A stretch of 64,000 bases of DNA from Oxalobacteraceae bacterium (GCA_021298975.1 JAJTGC010000010.1:1-64000), one strand, 5' to 3'. Numbered from the stretch's first letter, positions 1 through 7,938 are shown. Translations and numbers: made by a program. The notes: generated by a model not told the origin, from the sequence alone.

Positions 1-1
1 C

Positions 2-97
2 CACACGATTATGAAAGATGCTAATTATCTTGAATGGAGAAAAATAGAAAAACAAAGTGCCTCAGAGATTGAGTGGAAAATAGCTTGTGAAAAATAA
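2..97 (+). CDS. C-terminal fragment of an unrecognised protein (cut by window edge)
   Basis: An open frame enters from the left edge and ends at TAA 95-97, giving about 31 residues rich in Lys, Glu and Trp with no recognisable motif. It ends only 13 bases before the caspase-like remnant, so it could be the tail of an upstream gene or a frame-shifted upstream piece of that remnant. Short and AT-rich; it could also be a chance frame. Confidence 0.25.
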   Translation, partial: HTIMKDANYLEWRKIEKQSASEIEWKIACEK

Positions 98-110
98 GAA
101 CTATTAATTT

Positions 111-589
111 TTGACAGTTCAGAAAGTCGCAGTTCCTCCTCGTGCTGATCGTGAAGGGATTGACGATACTGCCATACCATTCAGCAAACTCAATGCAGCG
201 CTGATGCTGGCTAAACTAAAGTTGGTCACAATCTTTCTAGATGCTTACTGCAGCGGTCAAGCACGGTCAGGTGAAACACTTGTGGCTAGTGCGCGACCTG
301 TTCGGCTCAAAAGTGATAGCAGATATTTTCCTGAAAACTTAAATGTCATCACTGCTAGTCAGAATGATCAAATCTCCAGCTCAAATCCTGGACTCCAGCA
401 CGGTATGTTCAGTTATTACCTAAAGAAAGGCATGGAGGGTGATGCTGATGCAAAAAAGACGGCAAGATTACGCTTGGTGAAATGCACTCATGTCTTGCTG
501 AGAATGTGAGCAGACATGCAGCAATGATGAGTCGCAAGCAAGAGCCGCAATTGATTAGTGATGTGAATCTAGTGTTGGTGGGGAAGTGA
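111..589 (+). pseudogene. Caspase-like (peptidase C14) domain remnant, frameshifted
   Basis: The frame from TTG 111 reads as the C-terminal half of a bacterial caspase-fold (peptidase C14) domain: VTIFLDA, then an SG-containing catalytic loop, then NVITASQNDQISSSNPG and GMFSYYL. It runs to 509, but homology-like sequence continues one frame over from about 458 (DGKITLGEMH ... SRKQEPQL) to TGA 587-589, so one base is missing in the A-run at 452-457. The expected DACYSG catalytic loop reads DAYCSG (bases 240-257), with Tyr and Cys exchanged. The N-terminal half with the catalytic His is not visible upstream. The junction just after the shift resembles an acidic calcium-type loop (DADAxKDGKIT). 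Family assignment is from pattern recognition; inactivation is inferred from the frameshift and missing N-terminus. Confidence 0.7.
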
Positions 590-653
590 GTGAGTGTTTT
601 AAATAAGTAGGTTATTTTTCTATTCTAAAAGTTTTTCAAAAAAGGAGATTGTC

Positions 654-1010
654 ATGAAAAAATTTGTTTTTATTTTTGTCTCTCTGCTTCTCTTGAATAC
701 TGGTGCTGCGATGGCAGATCATCATGGATATGTTGTAAAAGATTTGATTGAAAATGATCGTGTTAGAGTGGTGCTCGTTACCATAAAGCCCGGTGCTGAA
801 TCGCCTAGTGTAGTCAGAGAACAAGATCGACTTGTATATGCCGTGAAAGGTGGCGCGATTCAACGAAAGTATGATGATGGCTCAACGGCGCTTTATACTT
901 TGAAAACAGGCGATGTGATATCTACTGATAAGCCTGAAGACAAGCAAAAATACTCTATCAAAAATATGGGCAAATCCGCCATAATTTTGCAGGTGACATT
1001 TTTGAAGTAG
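654..1010 (+). CDS. Small exported cupin-like protein
   Basis: 118 residues with a clear Sec signal peptide (MKK, then a hydrophobic stretch to about residue 21, cleavage near AMA-DHH). The mature part is a single small beta-rich cupin-like domain: VRVVLVTIKPGAESP, a central LVYAVKGGAI strand pair, then LKTGDVISTD and a C-terminal strand. The usual metal-binding His residues of cupins are largely absent, so a binding rather than an enzymatic role is more likely. A good ribosome site (AAGGAGAT) sits 8 bases before the ATG. The gene is AT-rich like the preceding pseudogene and unlike the rest of the window, suggesting a shared foreign origin. Periplasmic; ligand unknown. Confidence 0.65.
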   Translation: MKKFVFIFVSLLLLNTGAAMADHHGYVVKDLIENDRVRVVLVTIKPGAESPSVVREQDRLVYAVKGGAIQRKYDDGSTALYTLKTGDVISTDKPEDKQKYSIKNMGKSAIILQVTFLK

Positions 1011-1071
1011 CCTGTCATTATTGACAATCCTTATTTCGAGAACACGTGATTGACAGTCATGGCGGTGGAAC

Positions 1072-1392
1072 CTACCTTTTTAGCATTCGCTTCATTAGCA
1101 ACGAAGGAAAATCCTGCTTGTGTCCTGCGATGGCATACACATAAATACTGTCGCCGATTTGTCGGTAGAGCAGCTTGTGATGTGATGTAAACACATATTG
1201 GTATTCAAAAATCCCTACCGATGTCAGCTCTTTGACGGCAGTGCCCGGGTAGTTCCCGGCATCGACCTGTTTCAGCTTTTCAAAAATCTCGTCTTCGGCC
1301 TTTAGCCACTCGACTTCACCCCATTGATCCAGCATGTACCCCTGAAGCGACAGTAAGTCGTCTTGCGCATCGGGCAGGATGATGACGGCCAT
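1072..1392 (-). CDS. ParE/RelE-superfamily toxin
   Basis: 106 residues with the ParE/RelE toxin layout: N-terminal strand and long helices (DAQDDLLSLQGYMLDQWG), a central strand pair with the KELTSVGIFEYQYVF segment, then LLYRQIGDSIYVYAIAGHKQDF, where the Tyr-Arg and terminal beta hairpin are typical. Such proteins inhibit gyrase (ParE type) or cleave mRNA on the ribosome (RelE type); the sequence alone does not decide, though overall similarity favours the ParE side. It follows the antitoxin with a one-base overlap, the normal antitoxin-first order, and must be translated coupled to it. Confidence 0.85.
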   Translation of the reverse strand: MAVIILPDAQDDLLSLQGYMLDQWGEVEWLKAEDEIFEKLKQVDAGNYPGTAVKELTSVGIFEYQYVFTSHHKLLYRQIGDSIYVYAIAGHKQDFPSLLMKRMLKR

Positions 1393-1670
1393 TATTTGCG
1401 CCGCTCACGCGCAGCGCGGAGTTGTGCGCGTGATTCGTCGGCGTTGAGCCCTTTGTTTTCCAGACGATCCTTTTCACCCAAGGCGATGATTTTCAGAGCC
1501 GCAATCAGCGCTTCTTTTTCCTGAAATTGTTGAACGCTCTCAATCACCATGCTGGCTTCGCCATTCTGGGTGATGACGAAGGGACTTCCATTGAGCTGCA
1601 AGTCTTCGGAAATTTGTGCTGCATGGCTTTTCAAATAGGAAATGGACTTGATATTGGTGAAGGATTGCAT
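1392..1670 (-). CDS. Phd/YefM-family antitoxin
   Basis: 92 residues. The N-terminal half has the Phd/YefM DNA-binding fold (SYLKSHAAQISEDL, then SPFVITQNGEASMVIES, the conserved turn in which a ligandable residue sits before the AxxV strand). The C-terminal half (from about residue 50) is charged and helical, ending in RAARERRK, as expected for the toxin-wrapping tail. It neutralises the downstream ParE/RelE-type toxin and usually represses its own promoter; a palindrome overlapping the candidate -35 element lies 54 bases upstream of its start. The gene pair faces away from the Fic gene. Confidence 0.85.
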   Translation of the reverse strand: MQSFTNIKSISYLKSHAAQISEDLQLNGSPFVITQNGEASMVIESVQQFQEKEALIAALKIIALGEKDRLENKGLNADESRAQLRAARERRK

Positions 1671-1699
1671 GGCCGGCTCCGCAATGTGGGGTGGGGCTG

Positions 1700-1736
1700 A
1701 ATTTAGGCCCGAATTCAGTCAAAGTCAATCATTGAC
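1700..1736 (-). promoter_or_regulatory. Candidate promoter and operator of the toxin-antitoxin pair
   Basis: On the minus strand TTGACT (1728-1723) and TAAATT (1705-1700) are 17 bases apart, a good sigma-70-like pair about 30 bases before the antitoxin start. The -35 box is overlapped by a perfect palindrome GTCAAT-C-ATTGAC at 1724-1736. Phd-type antitoxins bind such palindromes to autorepress, so this is the likely operator. The sequence is seen directly; its use is inferred. Confidence 0.5.
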
Positions 1737-1812
1737 CGCTGACTTGTCAGGCGGGTGGCCCCGTTTTTCAGGACGATAAATTCCGGTACCCCTCCGGCAA
1801 CCATAAAAATAA

Positions 1813-1861
1813 CTATTTACACCCATATAAATACTTATCCTGCATAAATGGGTGTAAATAG
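1813..1861. promoter_or_regulatory. Perfect 14-bp inverted repeat at the 5' end of the Fic gene
   Basis: Left arm ctatttacacccat (1813-1826) and right arm atgggtgtaaatag (1848-1861) are exact reverse complements separated by 21 bases. The right arm ends 16 bases before the preferred Fic start codon at 1878 and covers an alternative ATG at 1848. There is no T-run, so it is more likely an operator than a terminator. The Fic protein has a C-terminal winged-helix-like segment that could bind it. Confidence 0.55.
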
Positions 1862-1877
1862 GTGTATTATTGAAGCC

Positions 1878-2927
1878 ATGCTGAACTCTGACACGCTACA
1901 CATCACGCCCGAAATTCTCAAACTGATCGCCCGGGTTGATGAATTCAAAGGTGCCTGGCGCGCGTTGGGGACGCTTGCACCCGATCGTCTCTTGGCCCTA
2001 CGCCGAGTCGCCACGATCGAGAGCATTGGCTCATCGACGCGCATTGATGGTAACAAGCTCAGTGACCGCGCAGTGGAGCGTCTGCTTTCCAACCTGGCGA
2101 TTCAGACCCTCGAGACGCGTGACGAACAAGAGGTGGCCGGCTGCGCCGAGCTGATGGATGTGGTGTTCGGTTCATGGCAAGACACTCCTTTCAACGAGAG
2201 CCACATCAAGCAACTTCATCAGACCCTGTTGCGCCACATCGAGAAGGATGCCCGACATCGGGGCCAGTACAAGATCAATACGAATCATGTCGCTGCCTTT
2301 GATGAGAGCGGCGTTCAGATCGGTATCGTCTTCGAGACGGCCTCGCCGTTTGATACGCCACACCTGATGGCCGAATTAATCGACTGGGTGGTGAGAGAGC
2401 GAGAGCAGGCGCAGCTTCATCCCTTGTTGATCATTGCGATATTCGTGGTGGTGTTTTTGGAGATTCACCCGTTCCAGGATGGGAATGGGCGACTCAGTCG
2501 CGTGCTGACCACGCTTCTGCTGCTGCAGGCGGGCTATGCCTATGTGCCGTACAGCTCGCTGGAAAGCGTGATCGAGCTGAACAAGGAAGCCTATTACCTG
2601 GCTTTGCGACAAACGCAAGGATCCATTCGTACCGACGCGCCCAACTGGCAGCCGTGGCTCGTCTTTTTCCTGCGCTCATTGGCAGAGCAGGTGAGGCGAC
2701 TGGAAAAGAAAGTCGAGCGGGAAAAGATTGTGCTGGCAGCCCTGCCAGAACTCTCGCTGCAGATCGTCGAGTTCGCCCGCGAGCACGGACGAGTCACCAT
2801 TGGGGATATCATCAAATTGACAGGTGCCAGCCGCAACACCTTGAAAGTGCATTTTCGCAATCTGGTCGAGGAAAATTATTTGACTCAGCGTGGGAGCGGG
2901 CGTGGGGTTTGGTATGAAATCAAATAG
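1878..2927 (+). CDS. Fic-domain protein (probable AMP transferase) with C-terminal winged helix
   Basis: 349 residues from ATG 1878; an in-frame ATG at 1848 lies inside the inverted repeat and is less likely. The Fic core motif HPFQDGNGRLSR is at about residues 197-208, with catalytic His197. Upstream, residues 52-59 (SSTRIDGN) match the N-terminal inhibitory helix motif of class II Fic proteins, but the inhibitory Glu is replaced by Asp57. The last 60 residues (VTIGDIIKLTGASRNTLKVHFRNL) form a helix-turn-helix of winged type. Fic enzymes usually transfer AMP to a hydroxyl side chain of a target protein; the target is unknown. It stands alone, divergent from the toxin-antitoxin pair, and may control its own expression through the inverted repeat. 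Confidence 0.88.
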   Translation: MLNSDTLHITPEILKLIARVDEFKGAWRALGTLAPDRLLALRRVATIESIGSSTRIDGNKLSDRAVERLLSNLAIQTLETRDEQEVAGCAELMDVVFGSWQDTPFNESHIKQLHQTLLRHIEKDARHRGQYKINTNHVAAFDESGVQIGIVFETASPFDTPHLMAELIDWVVREREQAQLHPLLIIAIFVVVFLEIHPFQDGNGRLSRVLTTLLLLQAGYAYVPYSSLESVIELNKEAYYLALRQTQGSIRTDAPNWQPWLVFFLRSLAEQVRRLEKKVEREKIVLAALPELSLQIVEFAREHGRVTIGDIIKLTGASRNTLKVHFRNLVEENYLTQRGSGRGVWYEIK

Positions 2928-3047
2928 GCCAGACGTGTTTTTTATATTCGTCTTCTGCGAGCTCGCTGAAACCGTGCTGAGTGAATTCGCCACGAACGTA
3001 TGGCATATCAGCAGAATGACTGCCAATCCCTTATCACCCCACGACTA

Positions 3048-4193
3048 ATGCCCGATCTCTTCAGTCCTTTTACGCTCAAAGACATCACACTGCGTAACCG
3101 TATCGCGATGTCCCCAATGACGCAGCATCGTGCTGTTGACGGTCATATCGGCGACTTTCATGTCATGCTGGCTGGCTCTCGTGCTGCGGGCGGTTTCGGG
3201 CTTGTGTTTCCGGAGCAGATTGCGATTACGCCCGATGGACGTACCAGCGTCAGCTGCGCCGGTATTTGGGATGATGCGCACATTGCGGGTCTCGCCAGGC
3301 TCGCGCGTTTGGTGAAGGAGATGGGCGCGGTGCCGGCGATTCAGCTTGGGCACACGGGGCGCAAGGGCAGCGAGTGTCCGCCCTGGGAGGGGCGTCGTCA
3401 GCTACCGCCGGATGATGCGCGTGGATGGCAGGTTCGTGGCCCATCCAATGTCCCATTCGGTGGCGTGAGACCGTACCCGGTGCATGCGCTTGATGTCGAC
3501 GAAATCCGCGCGTTGCATCGTGCGTACGCAGACGCTGCGCGCCGGGCTGTTGAGGCGGGCTTTGAGTGGCTTGAGCTGCACTTTGCGCATGGCTATCTGG
3601 GCGCGAGCTTTCTCTCTCCGCTGGCCAATCAGCGCACCGATGCCTATGGCGGCTCGCTGGAAAACCGGTTGCGATTTCACCTCGAGGTTATAGATGCTGT
3701 GCGTACTGTTTGGCCTGAGCGATTGCCACTCACCATGCGACTCGGCGCGGATGACTTGAATCCCGCAGGCTTGCAATTCGATGATTCAGTGAAGGCGGTC
3801 GCGCTCATGAAGGGTCGCGGGCTGGATCTGGCAGACCTCAGCTGGGGTTTCAACACGGACGACATGGAGCCCAAGCCTTTCGCCGAGCTGGCGGCGATGG
3901 TATCGCGTGCGGAGCGGGTTCGGCGTGAGGTCGGTATTCCGGTGGCTACCAGCTGGAACCTCGGTTTGCCCGCCGTCGCCGATCGCGTTGTTCGCGAGGG
4001 TGCCACCGATATTGTGATGCTGGGCCGGCCTGCGCTGTCGAATCCGCACTGGCCCCTGTGGGCAGCGCGCGAACTCGCTCACCCCGATCCGTGGGCGCTG
4101 TTGCCGCAAGACTGGGCTTGGTGGCTGCGTAACTTCCGCGCGCATCCAGATTGTATCGGCTGGCCAACCGCTGCCGAATCTGTCCGACAATAG
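3048..4193 (+). CDS. NADH:flavin oxidoreductase, old yellow enzyme family (YqjM-like)
   Basis: 381 residues from ATG 3048 (MPDLFSPFTL, the usual family start; an in-frame ATG 48 bases upstream adds a poor leader). It is an FMN-binding TIM barrel: RNRIAMSPM at 17-24, AIQLGHTGRKG near 98-107, and the substrate-binding His pair HFAHGYL at 178 and 181, followed by SPLANQRTDAYGGSLENR. The cysteine that tunes the flavin in YqjM is Thr here (residue 25). Such enzymes reduce activated C=C bonds of enones and similar compounds with NAD(P)H. It is a single gene with no obvious operon partner; the physiological substrate cannot be read from the sequence. Confidence 0.88.
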   Translation: MPDLFSPFTLKDITLRNRIAMSPMTQHRAVDGHIGDFHVMLAGSRAAGGFGLVFPEQIAITPDGRTSVSCAGIWDDAHIAGLARLARLVKEMGAVPAIQLGHTGRKGSECPPWEGRRQLPPDDARGWQVRGPSNVPFGGVRPYPVHALDVDEIRALHRAYADAARRAVEAGFEWLELHFAHGYLGASFLSPLANQRTDAYGGSLENRLRFHLEVIDAVRTVWPERLPLTMRLGADDLNPAGLQFDDSVKAVALMKGRGLDLADLSWGFNTDDMEPKPFAELAAMVSRAERVRREVGIPVATSWNLGLPAVADRVVREGATDIVMLGRPALSNPHWPLWAARELAHPDPWALLPQDWAWWLRNFRAHPDCIGWPTAAESVRQ

Positions 4194-4445
4194 ACCCGTG
4201 AGTTGCTGAGTAAATCCACGCTCTAGGGCCACGGAGAGACCGCATGTTTGCGTCAAAATCTGGCCAGCGGCTCTCTGTTAGCGCCTCTACCTACGGCAGG
4301 GTGCGGCCGGTTGACTGGACGCTCGCTAAAAGCGCATGGATTTTGAGTACAGCGAATATTTTGCATTGCATAAGCGCGTCCCGCTGCCCGGCGCAACCCA
4401 AGATCCGGGACAAAGTGACGCGCGGCTTAGGGGTAACATCGAGGC

Positions 4446-4736
4446 GTGGACAATCTACCGACATTAATGCGCGAGCTGCGATTCAAGTACTCAGATGATG
4501 TACCGCTGGAAGTGCTGGAAGCGTACTGCAAACGCTATCTGCATTATTACCATCGGTATGTGGCGCAACAGCCTGAGCTGTTTTATGGCGCGTGGGGCTG
4601 GTCGGAAGCTCGACGACGAGAATTCCGAAAAGCGTTTGATGCGAGTCGTGGGGCGAAAATTCAAACCTCTAAATCACACCAGTCTCGCGCAAGCGATGAA
4701 GTTCCGCTTGAGTCAATCCCAGCTCCCCCAAAATAG
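4446..4736 (+). CDS. Small hypothetical protein
   Basis: Up to 96 residues from GTG 4446, or 89 from ATG 4467 (MRELRFKYSDD). The central part, rich in aromatic and charged residues (AYCKRYLHYYHRYVAQQPELF, then WGWSEARRREFRKAF), looks like a folded helical domain rather than random reading, but I do not recognise a family. Its last 68 bases overlap the 3' end of the convergent CoA-transferase gene. No strong ribosome site is seen. It could be spurious. Confidence 0.4.
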   Translation: MDNLPTLMRELRFKYSDDVPLEVLEAYCKRYLHYYHRYVAQQPELFYGAWGWSEARRREFRKAFDASRGAKIQTSKSHQSRASDEVPLESIPAPPK

Positions 4737-5886
4737 CATCTGTGTCTGCCCCCAGTGCCGGCGGTGCGCGACGATAGCTGACGGGTGTTGCGCTCAAGCG
4801 CATGGGACTGGCAACGAGATCAACCTTGCCATACGTTTCTGATGCCATGCCGATGCGCATGCCCCGCGATTGAACCTGTGGGTCGGTAAATACACGGTCG
4901 ATTGTATTGATGGGGCCACACGGGAAGCTGGCCTGCTCGGCCAGCGAGCACCACTGATCAATCGTTCGCTGTTTCATCAGGGGTTCTAAAAGACCGAGCA
5001 GTGCAGCGCGATGCTCAACGCGCGCTGCATTACTGGAAAATCTCGAGTCGCGAGCGATCTCATCATTGCCCGACGCGCGGCAGAAGCTGCCAAACTGAGT
5101 GTCGTTGCCTATCGCTAGCATCACGTGACCATCGGCGCAGGCAAATGGCTGGTAGGGCACGATGGAGGGATGGGCACTGCCCATACGCACGGGTAGCTCG
5201 CCCGCCAGCAGGTAATTTCCCGCCTGATTCGCCAGCGTGGCCACCTGCACATCCAGCAAAGCGATATCGATGTGCTGGCCTTGCTGAGTGCGACTGCGGT
5301 GATACAACGCGGCGAGGATGGCATTGGTTGCGTAGAGACCGGTGAAAATATCCACGACCGCCACGCCGACCTTTTGTGGGCCGCCACCGATGACCGTGTC
5401 AGGCTCGCCCGTAATGCTCATCAAGCCGCCCATCGCTTGAATCAGGGCATCGTAACCGGGTCGTTCGGCATAGGGACCCTGCTGACCGAAGCCCGTGATC
5501 GAGCAGTAGATCAGCCCCGGATTGATCGTAGACAGTGTGTCGTAATCCAGAGCGTGTTTCTTCAGTCCGCCCACTTTGAAATTTTCGACCAGCACATCGG
5601 CGGTACGCACCAGCTTGTGCAGAATCTCGCGACCCGACGCTTGAGTGAAGTCGATTGTCAGGGAGCGTTTATTCCGATTCGCGCAGAAAAAATAGGCCGC
5701 ATCACGATCCCTGCCATTCGAATGTGCGACAAACGGCGGGCCCCAGCTTCGCGTATCGTCACCAACACCAGGGCGTTCTACCTTGATCACCTCTGCGCCA
5801 AGATCGGCGAGATTCTGTGTTGACCAGGGACCTGCCAAAACACGCGACAGATCGAGTACCTTGATACCGTCGAGTGCGCCGCTCAT
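4669..5886 (-). CDS. CaiB/BaiF family CoA-transferase (class III)
   Basis: 405 residues: GIKVLDLSRVLAGPWSTQNLADLGAEVIKVE at the start is the family signature, followed by NRNKRSLTIDF, LVENFKVG, GFGQQGPYAERPGYD and a conserved Asp in VVDIFTGLYATNAILAALYHR that aligns with the CoA-accepting aspartate of formyl-CoA transferase. Class III enzymes move CoA from a donor thioester to a carboxylic acid. It is the last gene of the minus-strand nicotinate-type operon, 88 bases behind enamidase. By position it may activate the dicarboxylic ring-opening product (2-formylglutarate or a derivative such as glutarate); that substrate is inference. Confidence 0.88.
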   Translation of the reverse strand: MSGALDGIKVLDLSRVLAGPWSTQNLADLGAEVIKVERPGVGDDTRSWGPPFVAHSNGRDRDAAYFFCANRNKRSLTIDFTQASGREILHKLVRTADVLVENFKVGGLKKHALDYDTLSTINPGLIYCSITGFGQQGPYAERPGYDALIQAMGGLMSITGEPDTVIGGGPQKVGVAVVDIFTGLYATNAILAALYHRSRTQQGQHIDIALLDVQVATLANQAGNYLLAGELPVRMGSAHPSIVPYQPFACADGHVMLAIGNDTQFGSFCRASGNDEIARDSRFSSNAARVEHRAALLGLLEPLMKQRTIDQWCSLAEQASFPCGPINTIDRVFTDPQVQSRGMRIGMASETYGKVDLVASPMRLSATPVSYRRAPPALGADTDAILGELGLTQAELHRLRETGVI

Positions 5887-5974
5887 GAAACATCAGACAA
5901 AAGGGTGAGTGACGGTTCCGTACCTGCAGCGATCAGGGAGGACCGGACACAAATGTTATGTATCGCCAGATGAA

Positions 5975-7180
5975 TCACCGTGACAGGGATCCGCGATGCA
6001 TCACCGGCACCTCCATGGCAGGTGGCGTATTTCTGCTGCGCTGGCAGCGAACGATACCGTCAATCATCACCATGCCGACACCCGGCAGATCGCCTAGCTT
6101 TAGGCTGTCGAGAAAATCTTTGCCGGCGGTGTGCTGCGCACGATCCATGAAAACAAAATCGGCAGCGCGCCCCACTTCGATCAATCCGCAATTCAGATGA
6201 CGCAAACGCGCTGTGTTTCCGGTAGCGAAGCAGAATGCCAGTTCAGTCGGAATGTCGGCCAGACTGGCCAATTGCGCGATCATGCGCAATATACCCAGCG
6301 GCTGCACGCCTGATCCTGCAGGGCCATCGGTACCCAGGATCACACGGTGCAAGCAATTCAATTCATGAGCGTGACGTGCGGTCAGTATCGATATGCGCTC
6401 ATTACCGTTGTGCACCAGCTCGATACCGCGTGTCGATTGCTCGCACAGATCGCACACCTCTTTGTAGGGTAGGGACGTATGGCCACCGTTGATGTGACCG
6501 ATGATGTCAGCATCGGCTTCAAGGATCACATCCTTGCCGATCAGGCCCGATCCCGGAATCGAAGGGCCACCGGTGTGAATGGTGCTTTGAATTCCGTATT
6601 TGCGTGCCCACGCCACCATGCGCTGCGCTTCGTCGCCGGCTTTGACGCTGCCCAATCCGACCTCGCCGAGCAAGGTGACACCGGCCGCCGCGAGTTCGGC
6701 GAAATCGGATTCGACCATGCCTTTTTCAATGACTGGCGCACCGGCAAGCACTTTGACGCCCGAGGGACGAAATGCCTCGAACGCGCGTTGCGAAGCGATG
6801 GCCATCGCCTTGAGTCCTACGATATCTTTGGGCCTGCCGGGGTAATGTACTTCGCCCGCCGAAATCATGGTGGTCACACCACCATGCAAGGCGGAGTCGA
6901 TCCAGTTGATCTGATTTTGCCTCGGAGTCCAGTCCCCAGCGACGGGGTGCACATGAGAATCGATCAGCCCGGGTGAGACCACGGTACCGCGACAATCAAT
7001 CCAGGTATCAGCGTCCTCGGTGTCACAGTCTTTTTGCTTGCCGACGGCGATAATTTTCCCGTCGTTGACCACGATCGTATCGGCCTCATGTATCGGGTGC
7101 TGCAAATCCCCCGAGAGCATGAGGCCAATATTACTGATGACGACTTTGCCGGATTGTTCTGCTATTGCCGCAGTAGCCAT
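5975..7180 (-). CDS. ena: Enamidase (6-oxo-1,4,5,6-tetrahydronicotinate hydrolase)
   Basis: 401 residues of the amidohydrolase superfamily. Metal ligands are visible: H76 and H78 (DSHVHP), E173 (GEVGLG), H202 (IHTGG), H229 (GHINGG) and D285 (GTDGPAG). Several stretches are close to what I recall of the Eubacterium barkeri enzyme: PRQ, then SALHGGVTTMISAG, PGRPKD, and GD(I/L)PG ... SRNTPPA near the C-terminus. Enamidase is an Fe/Zn enzyme that opens 1,4,5,6-tetrahydro-6-oxonicotinate to ammonia and 2-formylglutarate. Its operon contains the two preceding pathway enzymes, which strongly supports the call over a generic dihydroorotase-like annotation. Cytoplasmic, no signal peptide. Confidence 0.87.
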   Translation of the reverse strand: MATAAIAEQSGKVVISNIGLMLSGDLQHPIHEADTIVVNDGKIIAVGKQKDCDTEDADTWIDCRGTVVSPGLIDSHVHPVAGDWTPRQNQINWIDSALHGGVTTMISAGEVHYPGRPKDIVGLKAMAIASQRAFEAFRPSGVKVLAGAPVIEKGMVESDFAELAAAGVTLLGEVGLGSVKAGDEAQRMVAWARKYGIQSTIHTGGPSIPGSGLIGKDVILEADADIIGHINGGHTSLPYKEVCDLCEQSTRGIELVHNGNERISILTARHAHELNCLHRVILGTDGPAGSGVQPLGILRMIAQLASLADIPTELAFCFATGNTARLRHLNCGLIEVGRAADFVFMDRAQHTAGKDFLDSLKLGDLPGVGMVMIDGIVRCQRSRNTPPAMEVPVMHRGSLSR

Positions 7181-7212
7181 GGTGATCTCACTCGTTCAAC
7201 ACGTAAGCGGTA

Positions 7213-7938
7213 TCAGGCCAGATCAGATGACTGAATACGCTTGATACCTTTGGATTTCATGGTTTCCCATGCCTTGGCCACCGAGCCATTGAGATCAATG
7301 CCGCGGCACGCATCTTCAATCACATAGACTTCGAAGCCGGCTGATTTGGCGTCAAGTGCAGTCCAGGCAACGCAAAAATCCGTTGCCAGTCCGGTGACGT
7401 AAACGGTCTTGAGCTTGCGCTCTTTGAGGTAACCCGCCAGACCCGTGTTCGCCTTGCGATCCGCTTCCTGAAACGCCGAATAGCTATCGGTACCTTCGTG
7501 GTAGCCCTTGCGGATAATCAGCTGCGCGTGTGGAATCACCAGGTCTTTATGCAGATCGGCATCAATAGTGCCTTGCACGCAATGATCCGGCCACAGTACT
7601 TGCTCACCATAGGCGAGCTTGGTCGTCTCGAAAGGTTTTTTGCCTGCGTGCGAAGAGGCAAAAGAGACATGACCTTTGGTGTGCCAATCTTGCGTAATGA
7701 CGACGTTCTTGAATTTTTGGGCGATCGCGTTGATGACGGGGACGACTTCATCTCCCTTGTTGACTGGCAGCGTGCCGCCAGGCACAAAACAGTTCTGGAC
7801 ATCCACCACGATGAGGGCGCTGGCATCGCTGATCTTGACCCCAGCGCTCGCTTTAAAACCAACGCCACCCAGAGCGGCCAGCATGCCGGCGCCACCGAGC
7901 AATCTGAGGGTATCTCTACGACTGTACTGATCTTTCAT
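7213..7938 (-). CDS. Tat-exported nicotinamidase/isochorismatase-family hydrolase
   Basis: 241 residues from ATG 7938, chosen because GAGGAGAAC precedes it; a longer frame from 7995 adds an implausible leader. Residues 6-14 (SRRDTLRLL) plus a Gly/Ala-rich hydrophobic stretch to about 32 form a twin-arginine signal. The mature part has the PncA catalytic triad (D46 in VVDVQN, K144 in RKGYHEG, C189 in ATDFCVAW) and metal ligands D84, H86 and H90 (QDWHTKGH). Nicotinamidases are normally cytoplasmic; export would let nicotinamide be deamidated outside the inner membrane before uptake. It sits between the ABC transporter genes and enamidase in the same operon. Another amide substrate cannot be excluded. 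Confidence 0.85.
   Translation of the reverse strand: MKDQYSRRDTLRLLGGAGMLAALGGVGFKASAGVKISDASALIVVDVQNCFVPGGTLPVNKGDEVVPVINAIAQKFKNVVITQDWHTKGHVSFASSHAGKKPFETTKLAYGEQVLWPDHCVQGTIDADLHKDLVIPHAQLIIRKGYHEGTDSYSAFQEADRKANTGLAGYLKERKLKTVYVTGLATDFCVAWTALDAKSAGFEVYVIEDACRGIDLNGSVAKAWETMKSKGIKRIQSSDLA

Noticed and set aside
4244..4498. 84-codon plus-strand frame beginning MFASKSG
   Set aside because: No family features; overlaps the better small frame at 4446 and lacks a good ribosome site.
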